Source of the DNA: Verrucomicrobiia bacterium
GTDB taxonomy: Bacteria; Verrucomicrobiota; Verrucomicrobiia; Limisphaerales; JADLHS01
Reading direction: 5' to 3'
Assembly: GCA_023953615.1 (NCBI GenBank)
Contig: JAMLJH010000001.1
Coordinates: forward strand, 847,360 to 911,359
Length of the DNA: 64,000 bases
Shown: piece after piece, positions 54,937-62,136 of the stretch
How the letters are laid out: the number at the start of each line of letters is the position of its first letter
Position numbering within the stretch: the first letter of the stretch is position 1
Program-made: the position numbers and the translations under genes
The notes under the pieces: generated by a model
What the model was told of the DNA's origin: nothing
Seen by the model: only the letters and a program-made list of their open reading frames with translations
Databases searched by the model: none

Positions 54937-56106
54937 TCAACGCAAGTCATGTTTGGCCAGCTCACGCAAGGTCCACTCGTATTCGCCCACCAACTGATCC
55001 ACCACGTCGGGGCTGTGCAGAAATTCCGGCATCACCGCCCAGGTGTAGGTTTCCATTTCGAGGTGCGAACATAATTGCGGTTGAGTCTGCAACAACCGCA
55101 ACAAACCCTGCACATGATCCACCGTGTGGCTCAACGCGCCGGTGGGCTGCCAATGCAAAGGGACGTGAAAATGCACGCGCCATTCTTCCGCCGCCGACAA
55201 GGACCGCCCGGCAACGCTCTGCAACGCGGGGGCGACGTCGCGAAACTTCACCAACTGACCGTCCGGTTTGCGCGCGATGACCTGATGCAAATAAACCGGT
55301 TCGTCAAAGCGCGCAAGCTGCGACAGCGCCTCGGGAGTGGGCGCGAATCGCAACGCGCTGCTAAAATGGATTTTGCTGATCCGAATGTTGTGCGCCTGGA
55401 ATTGCGCGATCGCGGCGGCGGGCTCCTCGAACTCCACCGCCAGATGGCAGGCATCGTAGTTCACGCCCAAGTACCGTTCCAATCGCGCATCACCCGGATG
55501 ATCCTCCCGCAATCGCTCGAAGAATTGCACGGTCTCGGCCGTGTTTTCAAACCAGCCGAACGGCTCGGGTTCCACCCCCAAATGCAACTGCCGATTGGAT
55601 TTCTCGCTTAGGTCACCGAGAAATTTCACGAGCCGCCAGAAGTGCGCGCGCATTTGTGTTTCCTGTTCCGGCGTAGTGATGAAATCCTTGTGCGAACCGG
55701 GCGAAGTGCTGACGCTGCCTTCCATTCCCACCGGCACCAATTGCGCCAGCAGACGAAACAAGCGTTCCGTGTATTCCACCCGCTGCGGGTCCGTCCAGTC
55801 CGGGCGATAAACCTGTTCCTTCACACGCACATCGTGAAACTGGCCGAACGGAAACCCGTTGATCGTGAAAACGTAACACTCGTGTTGGTCCAGCCAGCGT
55901 TGGAACTGAAGCAAGGTTGGCGCGTCGGACAGCTCGCGCGACGCCCGATCGCTGAGGCGCAGACCGATGGCGTAACGACCGTGCGGTTGCACCCGGGCTT
56001 TGACGCGCAACGTGGCGGATTCGAGCGCGGCGAAAGTTTCCGCCCACGTTTCGCTGCGGTGAATGTTCGTGCAATAAGCGAGATGCAGACCGTGTTTAAG
56101 AATCAT
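54937..56106 (-). CDS. eboE: EboE-like TIM-barrel protein (xylose isomerase-like)
   Basis: 389 residues from the ATG at 56106. It starts MILKHGLHLAYCTNIHRSETW, the recognisable EboE head. TIM-barrel blocks include CYVFTINGFPFGQFHD, LHLGVEPEPFGWFEN and GVNYDACHLAVEFE, ending at ETYTWAVMPEFLH. The Glu/Asp/His residues in LGVEPEP, NYDACH and HLEMETYTW would be metal ligands in a xylose-isomerase-like enzyme. The reaction is unknown; in cyanobacterial ebo operons it is called a metabolite-traffic protein. The longer frame upstream (to 56160) runs into a palindrome. Confidence 0.87.
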   Translation of the reverse strand: MILKHGLHLAYCTNIHRSETWAETFAALESATLRVKARVQPHGRYAIGLRLSDRASRELSDAPTLLQFQRWLDQHECYVFTINGFPFGQFHDVRVKEQVYRPDWTDPQRVEYTERLFRLLAQLVPVGMEGSVSTSPGSHKDFITTPEQETQMRAHFWRLVKFLGDLSEKSNRQLHLGVEPEPFGWFENTAETVQFFERLREDHPGDARLERYLGVNYDACHLAVEFEEPAAAIAQFQAHNIRISKIHFSSALRFAPTPEALSQLARFDEPVYLHQVIARKPDGQLVKFRDVAPALQSVAGRSLSAAEEWRVHFHVPLHWQPTGALSHTVDHVQGLLRLLQTQPQLCSHLEMETYTWAVMPEFLHSPDVVDQLVGEYEWTLRELAKHDLR

Positions 56107-56108
56107 GT

Positions 56109-56183
56109 GGTAGAAGCGACGCCTCGTCGCGGGTGGGTGGCGGCAACGCTTCCGCCGCACGGCGACGTGGCGTCGCCGCTACC
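56109..56183. repeat. Palindromic element between eboE and eboB
   Basis: GCGACG-CCT-CGTCGC (56116-56130) and CGGCGACG-TGG-CGTCGCCG (56160-56178) are perfect hairpins. GGTAG (56109-56113) pairs with CTACC (56179-56183) to close the whole. The three-base loops flanked by CG match the hairpins of the 46229 element. Confidence 0.75.
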
Positions 56184-56211
56184 CGAACACAGGCGAAGGC
56201 ACTGTCTCCAA

Positions 56212-57027
56212 TCAAACGGTAGGTTCGATCAACTTGAACTTGGAACATTGGCTGAGAAAGCGTTTGGGATTTTGATATACGAGCCGGTCAATGGTGGCGG
56301 CGTCATGACCGCGCCGCCGCAATTCCTGCGCGGCATACGGAACGGCCAGCGGCACGCTCACGCCCCAATCGCAAGCGCTGTTCATCCATAACCGCTCGCT
56401 GCCGTACCGTTCGATCATATCCACCGCGCGCGCCGCCGTGCATTTGGTTTCCGGATACAACGTCATGCCGGCCCAGAACCCCTGATCCAACACCATTTTC
56501 ACCGTGTGCTCTTCCACATGATCAATCAGACAACGCTCAGGTTTGATGCGTCCGTCCGCCTTCAGCACATCCAAAATCAACCGCGTGCCCTTGAGTTTGT
56601 CCTCGAGGTGCGGCGTGTGGACGAGAATGAGTTGATTCTGCCGCGCGGCCAGGTCCACGTGCAATTCCAGCACCTTGAGTTCGTTCCGCGAATTTTTGTT
56701 CAGCCCAATTTCTCCGATGCCCAACACGTTGCTTCGCTCCAGAAATTGCGGCATCAGCGCAACGACGTCCTGCGCCAGCTTGACGTCCTCCGCTTCCTTG
56801 GGATTGATGCACAACCAACAATAGTGCGGCAGCCCGAACTTCGCGGCGCGGCGCGGTTCGTGTTCGGTCAACTGGCAAAAGTAATCGTAAAAGCCGGCGG
56901 CGGAGCTGCGGTCGAAACCGGCCCAGAACGCGGGTTCGCACACCGCCGCGCAACCCGCCACGACCATCGCCTGATAATCGTCCGTGGTGCGACTCACCAT
57001 GTGCGCATGAGGTTCAATGTATCGCAT
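56212..57027 (-). CDS. eboB: TatD-like metal hydrolase of the ebo operon
   Basis: 271 residues. It begins [18 protein letters not shown] with the HxH metal motif. [15 protein letters not shown] holds the conserved Glu, [12 protein letters not shown] and [11 protein letters not shown] supply His, and NSACDWG the Asp. It is an amidohydrolase-fold enzyme related to TatD nucleases and is typical of EboB. The substrate is unknown. The gene is followed by the palindrome at 56109 and then eboE. Confidence 0.87.
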   Translation of the reverse strand: MRYIEPHAHMVSRTTDDYQAMVVAGCAAVCEPAFWAGFDRSSAAGFYDYFCQLTEHEPRRAAKFGLPHYCWLCINPKEAEDVKLAQDVVALMPQFLERSNVLGIGEIGLNKNSRNELKVLELHVDLAARQNQLILVHTPHLEDKLKGTRLILDVLKADGRIKPERCLIDHVEEHTVKMVLDQGFWAGMTLYPETKCTAARAVDMIERYGSERLWMNSACDWGVSVPLAVPYAAQELRRRGHDAATIDRLVYQNPKRFLSQCSKFKLIEPTV

Positions 57028-57057
57028 GAGAGCAAGGAGTTAACGACGGTGCCGCTT

Positions 57058-57330
57058 TCAAGTTGCCGATCGGCCGGGCCAGGCGCCACACGCGGCTTTG
57101 GTGGTGGCGACGGGAATGGGTTCGGTGGTGGGATCACTTAACGCGTTCAACACCCCTTCCGCGCGGGCGCTCGTGGCCGCTTGCATTTGGGCGAGCGCCG
57201 CTTTGAAAGCGTCCCAGCGAAAGTCCCCCGCGCCGCTTGCGCGCTCCACCCGATCGAGAAACGCCGCGACATCAATCAACTTGGAACGCGCCTCCAGATA
57301 ATAAAGATCGAGCAATTGTTGCCGACTCAT
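57058..57330 (-). CDS. Small first gene of the ebo operon
   Basis: 90 residues starting MSRQQLLDLYYLEARSKLIDVAAFLDRVER. It is helical and charged, without a signal. It sits 30 bases before eboB, where eboA is found in other operons, but it is less than half the usual EboA length and I cannot match it to EboA. It may be a separate conserved ebo-linked protein or a shortened EboA. The long upstream frame extension to 57534 looks non-coding. Confidence 0.6.
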   Translation of the reverse strand: MSRQQLLDLYYLEARSKLIDVAAFLDRVERASGAGDFRWDAFKAALAQMQAATSARAEGVLNALSDPTTEPIPVATTKAACGAWPGRSAT

Positions 57331-57611
57331 GCCACAGCCTAGCATGACGCCGCCCCGCCGCGCACTCAAATCTTTATCTCGTTTCGCACCACTCGATGCG
57401 ATAACGGCAGGACGGCGGCAACTACGAACTCCATCCACACGTCGTGCGCCGCGACCTTGGCTTCGCCACTTGTCGGAAACAGTTGTCCTTCGATTTCCAC
57501 CGTGGGAATGATGATTGGTAGCTTGACTGCTCAAGGAGGCAAAATAGAATCCCTGCGGGTTGGGCGGAGCGCATTACACTCGTCCCGAATCATTCCAAAC
57601 ATTTACGATCC

Positions 57612-58595
57612 ATGAAATTGTTGAACCTACCTTTCCAAAATCCGACCTGGCTGTCACTCGCACTGGCGCTGTTATGCGGTCTCCCCACGTATGCCGCCAA
57701 TTTGTATCCCGTCGTCGTGAGCGACCGCGGGGGTTACGCCGATCGCGAAGGCGCCCTGGTGGTTAATCCGCAATTCGAGCGCGCGGAAGCGTTCGCCGAA
57801 AATCTGGGAGCGGTCCGCATGGGCAAGCGTTGGGGATTCGTTGACGACACCGGTAAAATGGTGGTCAACGCCCAATTCGACGCGGTGAGTCCGTTTTGTG
57901 AGGGCCTCGCGGCGGTCAAACTCGGCGGCCGTTTCGGTTATATTGATCGGGAGGGAAAAATGGTCATCAACCCGCAATTTGACGGCGCCAACCGATTTTC
58001 CGAAGGATACGCCGTCGTCAAACAAAAGCGGCGCTACGGCTATATTGATCGAACCGGCAACCTTATCATCAACCCGCAATTCGACAACGCGGGCGATTTC
58101 TCCGGCGGGCTGGCGGCGGTCGAGCTGGGCGATCGCTATGGATTCATCAACAACACGGGGCAGTTTGTCATCAACCCGCAGTTTGATCATGCGGAAGCTT
58201 TTTCCGATGGACTGGCGGCCATCAAATTGGACCGGCGCTGGGGCTTTACCAAACCGTCGGGCGAGATCGTGATTCAACCGCAATTCGACGCGGTGGGCGC
58301 GTTTTCAAAAAATCTCGCTCCCGCCCGTCTGGACGGACGTTGGGGTTACGTGGACCCGGCGGGGAAGTTCGTCATCAACCCGCAATTCGATGCCGCGCTG
58401 CCTTTCGGCAAAAATCTGGCCACGGTGAAATTCGCGCGGCGGTGGGGTTACATTAACCGCGACGGCAAGTACGTCGTCAATCCGCAATTTGACGAGGCCG
58501 AACCCTTCTACGAAGGATTGGCGCGCGTCAAACTGGATCGCAAATTCGGCTACATCAATGAGTCCGGCAAATACGTGTGGAATCCGAGCAAATAG
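57612..58595 (+). CDS. Exported WG-repeat protein
   Basis: 327 residues with a signal peptide (LSLALALLCGLPTYAA). Eight WG-type repeats of about 33 residues each contain a G-Y/F-I-D/N strand and the phrase V(I/V)NPQFD, spread over residues about 38-325. Repeats are near-identical in the NPQF core, suggesting recent duplication. WG-repeat proteins form beta-propeller-like folds of unknown function. It lies between the ebo operon (opposite strand) and the acyltransferase gene (same strand), and may belong to neither. Confidence 0.88.
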   Translation: MKLLNLPFQNPTWLSLALALLCGLPTYAANLYPVVVSDRGGYADREGALVVNPQFERAEAFAENLGAVRMGKRWGFVDDTGKMVVNAQFDAVSPFCEGLAAVKLGGRFGYIDREGKMVINPQFDGANRFSEGYAVVKQKRRYGYIDRTGNLIINPQFDNAGDFSGGLAAVELGDRYGFINNTGQFVINPQFDHAEAFSDGLAAIKLDRRWGFTKPSGEIVIQPQFDAVGAFSKNLAPARLDGRWGYVDPAGKFVINPQFDAALPFGKNLATVKFARRWGYINRDGKYVVNPQFDEAEPFYEGLARVKLDRKFGYINESGKYVWNPSK

Positions 58596-58664
58596 CCCGG
58601 CCCGGAGACGATTGGTGTGTTGCGCAAGTGATCGCCGGCCCCAAACTCCGCTCGCTCCGCTGAG

Positions 58665-59654
58665 ATGACGGTGCCGAATTCCACGCAACATTGGTCGGGC
58701 ACCGGGCGGCTGCGGGGCGGGCCAACGGGGATCGCGTTCTTCATCAAGTTGATTCGCTGGTTCGGCCCAACGGTCGCCTACGGCTTCGCCATTCCGCCCG
58801 CGTTGTATTTCAGCTTTGCCTCGCCCGACGTGCCGGCCACGATGGATTTTCATCGGCGTCTGATGGGGCCGCTGCCGTGGTGGAAGCGCCGCTGGTACGT
58901 GTTCAAACATTTCTTCGCGTTCGGTCGCGCCATCATTGATCGCACCGCCATTCTGGCCGGCAATACGCGGCACTTCAGTTTCGACTTTGATGGCGAGCAT
59001 CATCTGCGCGAGGCGGCCGCCCAAGGCCACGGCGTCTTGTTGTTGACGGCGCACGTTGGCAACTGGGAAGTCGCGGGACAACTGCTCTCCCGCATCGGCT
59101 TGCCCGTGAGCGTCACGGGGTTTGATCGGGAAATGCCGGCCATTCGCGCCATGCTCAACCGCGCGCAGGCGGAACAAAAATTCCAGCTCATTCCCCTGAC
59201 CGGCACCGCCACGGACGCGATTCCATTGGTGGCGGCGTTGCGCCGCGGCGAAGTCGTGGCCATGCTGGGCGACCGCGCTTATGGCGGGCCGACGGCCACC
59301 GTGCCGTTTTTGGGGGGCATGGCCTCGCTACCCGTTGGCGCGTACGTGCTGGCCGCGATTGCCAATGCGCCCGCCGTGCAGGTTTTCAGTCTGCGCGAAG
59401 CCGGCGGCCATTATCAGTTCTACGGGTTTCCGGCGTTAAACCCGTATCGCCCGCCGCATCACGAACGGGATGCGTATCTCAAAAAATGCGCCGCGCAATT
59501 CGCCGCCAACCTCGAATCCGTCGTCAGGCGCGATCCCTTCCAGTGGTACAATTTCTATCCGTTCTGGGATACGCCGCCCGCCGCTCCGGTGCTCGCCAAA
59601 AGTTCGGCCCCCGCTTCCACCTTTCCGCCGTCCGTCACCCATCCGGCGAAGTAG
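58665..59654 (+). CDS. Lipid A biosynthesis-type acyltransferase (LpxL/HtrB family)
   Basis: 329 residues. Acyltransferase motif GVLLLTAHVGNWEVAGQLL gives the H(x4)E pair; an early hydrophobic stretch anchors it to the inner membrane. FDREMPAIRAMLNRAQ and GDRAYGGPTATVPFLG match the later blocks. In aryl-polyene clusters a member of this family links the polyene chain to a lipid. Here it opens a run of ketosynthase and carrier genes, which supports such a role over lipid A acylation. The N-terminal 20 residues look poorly conserved. Confidence 0.85.
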   Translation: MTVPNSTQHWSGTGRLRGGPTGIAFFIKLIRWFGPTVAYGFAIPPALYFSFASPDVPATMDFHRRLMGPLPWWKRRWYVFKHFFAFGRAIIDRTAILAGNTRHFSFDFDGEHHLREAAAQGHGVLLLTAHVGNWEVAGQLLSRIGLPVSVTGFDREMPAIRAMLNRAQAEQKFQLIPLTGTATDAIPLVAALRRGEVVAMLGDRAYGGPTATVPFLGGMASLPVGAYVLAAIANAPAVQVFSLREAGGHYQFYGFPALNPYRPPHHERDAYLKKCAAQFAANLESVVRRDPFQWYNFYPFWDTPPAAPVLAKSSAPASTFPPSVTHPAK

Positions 59655-59657
59655 TCC

Positions 59658-60068
59658 ATGTCTGTTGCCATCGAAGCCTTGCTACCCCATCGCCCGCCAA
59701 TGCGTTGGGTGGAGGAATTAATTTCCTGCACCGACACCACCGCCATCGCCACCGTTCGCTTCACCAAGAACCATTTTGCCGTGGCGAACGGCGCGGTGAT
59801 TGAAGCGGCGTTAATCGAGTGTCTGGCGCAAACCGTGGCGGCTGCCTTGGGACAAGGCCGGCGCACCGATACCGGCGACGATGCTGCCCATCACGGCCTG
59901 CTGGCGGCGGTGGCCAATTTTCAAATCCATCAGCCCGTACCGCTGGAGCAAACGTTGCAGGCGGAAACCACGGAAGTGAAGCGGCTCGGCCCGATGCGGT
60001 TGATCAACGGGCGCATCACCTGGAACGCGCAACTCATCGCTTCCGGCGATCTTTCGCTGTATGCGTGA
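59658..60068 (+). CDS. Hotdog-fold 3-hydroxyacyl-ACP dehydratase-like protein (FabZ/ApeP type)
   Basis: 136 residues. LLPHRPPMRWVEEL near the start is the FabZ/FabA-like pattern (LLPHRxPM), followed by HFAVANGAVIEAALIECLAQTVAAA, where the family's helix carries the catalytic acid. It starts four bases after the acyltransferase stop and overlaps the ketosynthase by eight bases. It probably dehydrates hydroxyacyl-ACP during chain growth. Confidence 0.82.
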   Translation: MSVAIEALLPHRPPMRWVEELISCTDTTAIATVRFTKNHFAVANGAVIEAALIECLAQTVAAALGQGRRTDTGDDAAHHGLLAAVANFQIHQPVPLEQTLQAETTEVKRLGPMRLINGRITWNAQLIASGDLSLYA

Positions 60069-61221
60069 CGCCACCACAACGACGAGCGCCGCGTTGGCCG
60101 GTTGGGGACTGGTCTGCGCCACGGGTAACGGTGCGGCGCCGTTGCGCAACGCGTTGCAACACAACCGAAGCGCTCTCGCCGTGGATTCCCGGTTTTCGCG
60201 GGCACTATTTCAAACGAACATGGTCGGCACCGCCCCGCAGGAAGTCACTGACGACCCGGCCTGGCAATTCGCCACCACCGCGCTTCACGAAGCCGTTCGC
60301 GCCAGTGAATCCGTCCTGCGCACGATCCCGGCGGAACGGCTCGGCCTGGTGCTTTCAACCACCAAGGCCAACATTGAAGCGTTGGAACGCATCGCGGACG
60401 GACGAGCGTGTTCGGCGCCCGCCCGCCGCCATTTGCAGGCGGATTTGCTGGCCGCAGATCTGGCCGCTGAATTTGGCGCGCGCGGTCCGGTGCAAAATGT
60501 TTCCAACGCGTGCGTCTCGGGGCTGATCGCCCTGGTGCAGGGCGCCAAGTTGATTCGACGCGGTGTCGCGGACGCGGTGTTGGTGATTGGCGTGGATCAT
60601 CTCTCAGCTTTTGTCGTGAGCGGTTTCAGCACGCTGAAGGCAATTGATCCCGACGGCTGCCGGCCTTTTGATCAGAATCGCCGTGGATTAAGTCCGGGCG
60701 AAGCGGGCGCGGCAATGGTGTTGGTGCGCGCCGATCTGGCGGCTCCGCAATCGGTGTACATTCGCGGCTGGGGTTCGAGCAATGACGCCAATCACATGAC
60801 CGGACCATCGCGTGACGGCGCCGGGCTGGCCCAGGCCATCCGCGTGGCGCTGCGCGCGAGCGACCTCGCTCCCACGCAGATTGATTACATCAACGCGCAC
60901 GGCACCGGGACGCAATACAACGACGCCATGGAATCGGCGGCGCTGCTTTCCGTCTTTGGCGACGCCATCCCGCCGGTGAGTGGTTTGAAGGGAATGTTTG
61001 GACACACGCTGGGCGCGGCGGGAGTTCTGGAAACCATCGCCTGCGCCATGTCGTTGCAGGAAAAATTTCTGCCCGGCACGCCGCGACTGGAGCACGCAGC
61101 CGCCGGCTTTCCCGCCAGTTTGATTAAAACCCCGCGCCCCGCGCCGCACCTCAAGCGCATCCTGAAACTCAACACCGGTTTTGGCGGAATGAACGGCGCG
61201 CTCATTCTGGAACAAGCATGA
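60061..61221 (+). CDS. Beta-ketoacyl-ACP synthase (KAS I/II type)
   Basis: 386 residues. Thiolase-fold ketosynthase with the catalytic triad visible: Cys151 in SNACVSG, His280 in NAHGTGTQYND and His315 in GMFGHTLGAAG. The KAS C-terminal LNTGFGGMNGALIL block is present. It overlaps the dehydratase gene by eight bases. It should elongate acyl-ACP with malonyl-ACP. The gene set resembles the ApeO/ApeR-type ketosynthases of aryl-polyene clusters. Confidence 0.9.
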   Translation: MRDATTTTSAALAGWGLVCATGNGAAPLRNALQHNRSALAVDSRFSRALFQTNMVGTAPQEVTDDPAWQFATTALHEAVRASESVLRTIPAERLGLVLSTTKANIEALERIADGRACSAPARRHLQADLLAADLAAEFGARGPVQNVSNACVSGLIALVQGAKLIRRGVADAVLVIGVDHLSAFVVSGFSTLKAIDPDGCRPFDQNRRGLSPGEAGAAMVLVRADLAAPQSVYIRGWGSSNDANHMTGPSRDGAGLAQAIRVALRASDLAPTQIDYINAHGTGTQYNDAMESAALLSVFGDAIPPVSGLKGMFGHTLGAAGVLETIACAMSLQEKFLPGTPRLEHAAAGFPASLIKTPRPAPHLKRILKLNTGFGGMNGALILEQA

Positions 61222-61284
61222 ACTCACGCACCGACGATTTTCACGCTTCGGCAACGCGAAACCTTCACTCGCCAGCCATCGGCC

Positions 61285-61863
61285 ATGAGTAACATTTTTA
61301 TCACCGCAACGAATTGGACGGATCAATCAGAAATCGCCACCGCGCGGTTGGGAACGCGCTTTGGCCGCATGGATTTATCCAGCCAACTCGCGCTGCTCGC
61401 CGTCGAGCCGTTGGCGGAGCATTTCAAAGCTTTGCCCGCGGACCGCATCGCACTGGTCATCAACACCCGCACCGGCTCGCTCAGCACCGATGTAGCCTAT
61501 TGGGCGGGGCACGACCTGGCGGGCGGACTCAGCCCGACGCTGTTCATCTACACGCTGCCCAGCTCCACGATTGGGGAACTGGCGATTCGCCATAAAATCA
61601 CCGGCCCCAGTCTCTGTCAGGTGGGGGAAGGACGAGATTTGATCGGCGCGAGCGCGGACCTGTTGCAGGCGGACGAAGCCGATGCGGTCATCTGCGTGGA
61701 CGTGGAAGTTATTTCCGCGGCGCTGGCGGCACTCATCAAGCTTCCGGAAGTAGCGACAGCGCGGGCGTTGCTGCTTCAACGCAACGGTCCGGGCGAACGC
61801 GAATGGAGTCAAAATGACCGTGACATCAATCAAGTCTTTGCTACGCTGCGCGAGCAAATCTGA
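61285..61863 (+). CDS. Ketosynthase-like half protein without catalytic cysteine (PF13723-like)
   Basis: 192 residues. The fragment LVINTRTGSLSTDVAYW, LPSSTIGELAIRHKITGPSL and ADEADAVICVDVEVISAALA has the layout of the ketosynthase N-terminal half, but the active-site Cys is lost (the block reads SLCQVGEGRDLIGAS). Such short partners are found in aryl-polyene and related clusters, where they pair with an active ketosynthase. The gap to the upstream ketosynthase is 63 bases and to the ACP gene 12. Confidence 0.72.
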   Translation: MSNIFITATNWTDQSEIATARLGTRFGRMDLSSQLALLAVEPLAEHFKALPADRIALVINTRTGSLSTDVAYWAGHDLAGGLSPTLFIYTLPSSTIGELAIRHKITGPSLCQVGEGRDLIGASADLLQADEADAVICVDVEVISAALAALIKLPEVATARALLLQRNGPGEREWSQNDRDINQVFATLREQI

Positions 61864-61875
61864 AGAAGTAATTTC

Positions 61876-62136
61876 ATGGCCATTGCAACGACGGAATTAA
61901 AGCAGCGAATTATTGAAGCCCTGAACCTGCAGGATATCACCCCCGAGCAGATTGATGACGAGGCGCCACTCTTCGGCACGGGTCTGGGGTTGGATTCGAT
62001 TGACGCACTGGAACTCGTCGTGATGCTGGAGAAACACTACGGCATTGTGATCAAAGACATCGAGGAAGGGCGGCCGGCCTTCCGCTCCGTCCGCACTTTG
62101 GCCGACTTCATTGAAGCCCGGCGACCGGCTGCCTAG
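61876..62136 (+). CDS. Acyl carrier protein
   Basis: 86 residues, acidic, with the phosphopantetheine site GLGLDSIDALELV (Ser41) and the three-helix bundle. It belongs to the ApeE/type II PKS-like carriers rather than to the main fatty-acid AcpP, judged by the second-helix sequence EKHYGIVIKDIEEGR. Its stop overlaps the next gene's GTG start by one base (62136). Confidence 0.92.
   Translation: MAIATTELKQRIIEALNLQDITPEQIDDEAPLFGTGLGLDSIDALELVVMLEKHYGIVIKDIEEGRPAFRSVRTLADFIEARRPAA

Noticed and set aside
57331..57534. Upstream extension of the small ebo gene
   Set aside because: The added residues are Arg/Ser/Gly-rich and unlike protein; the ATG at 57330 gives a compact helical protein.
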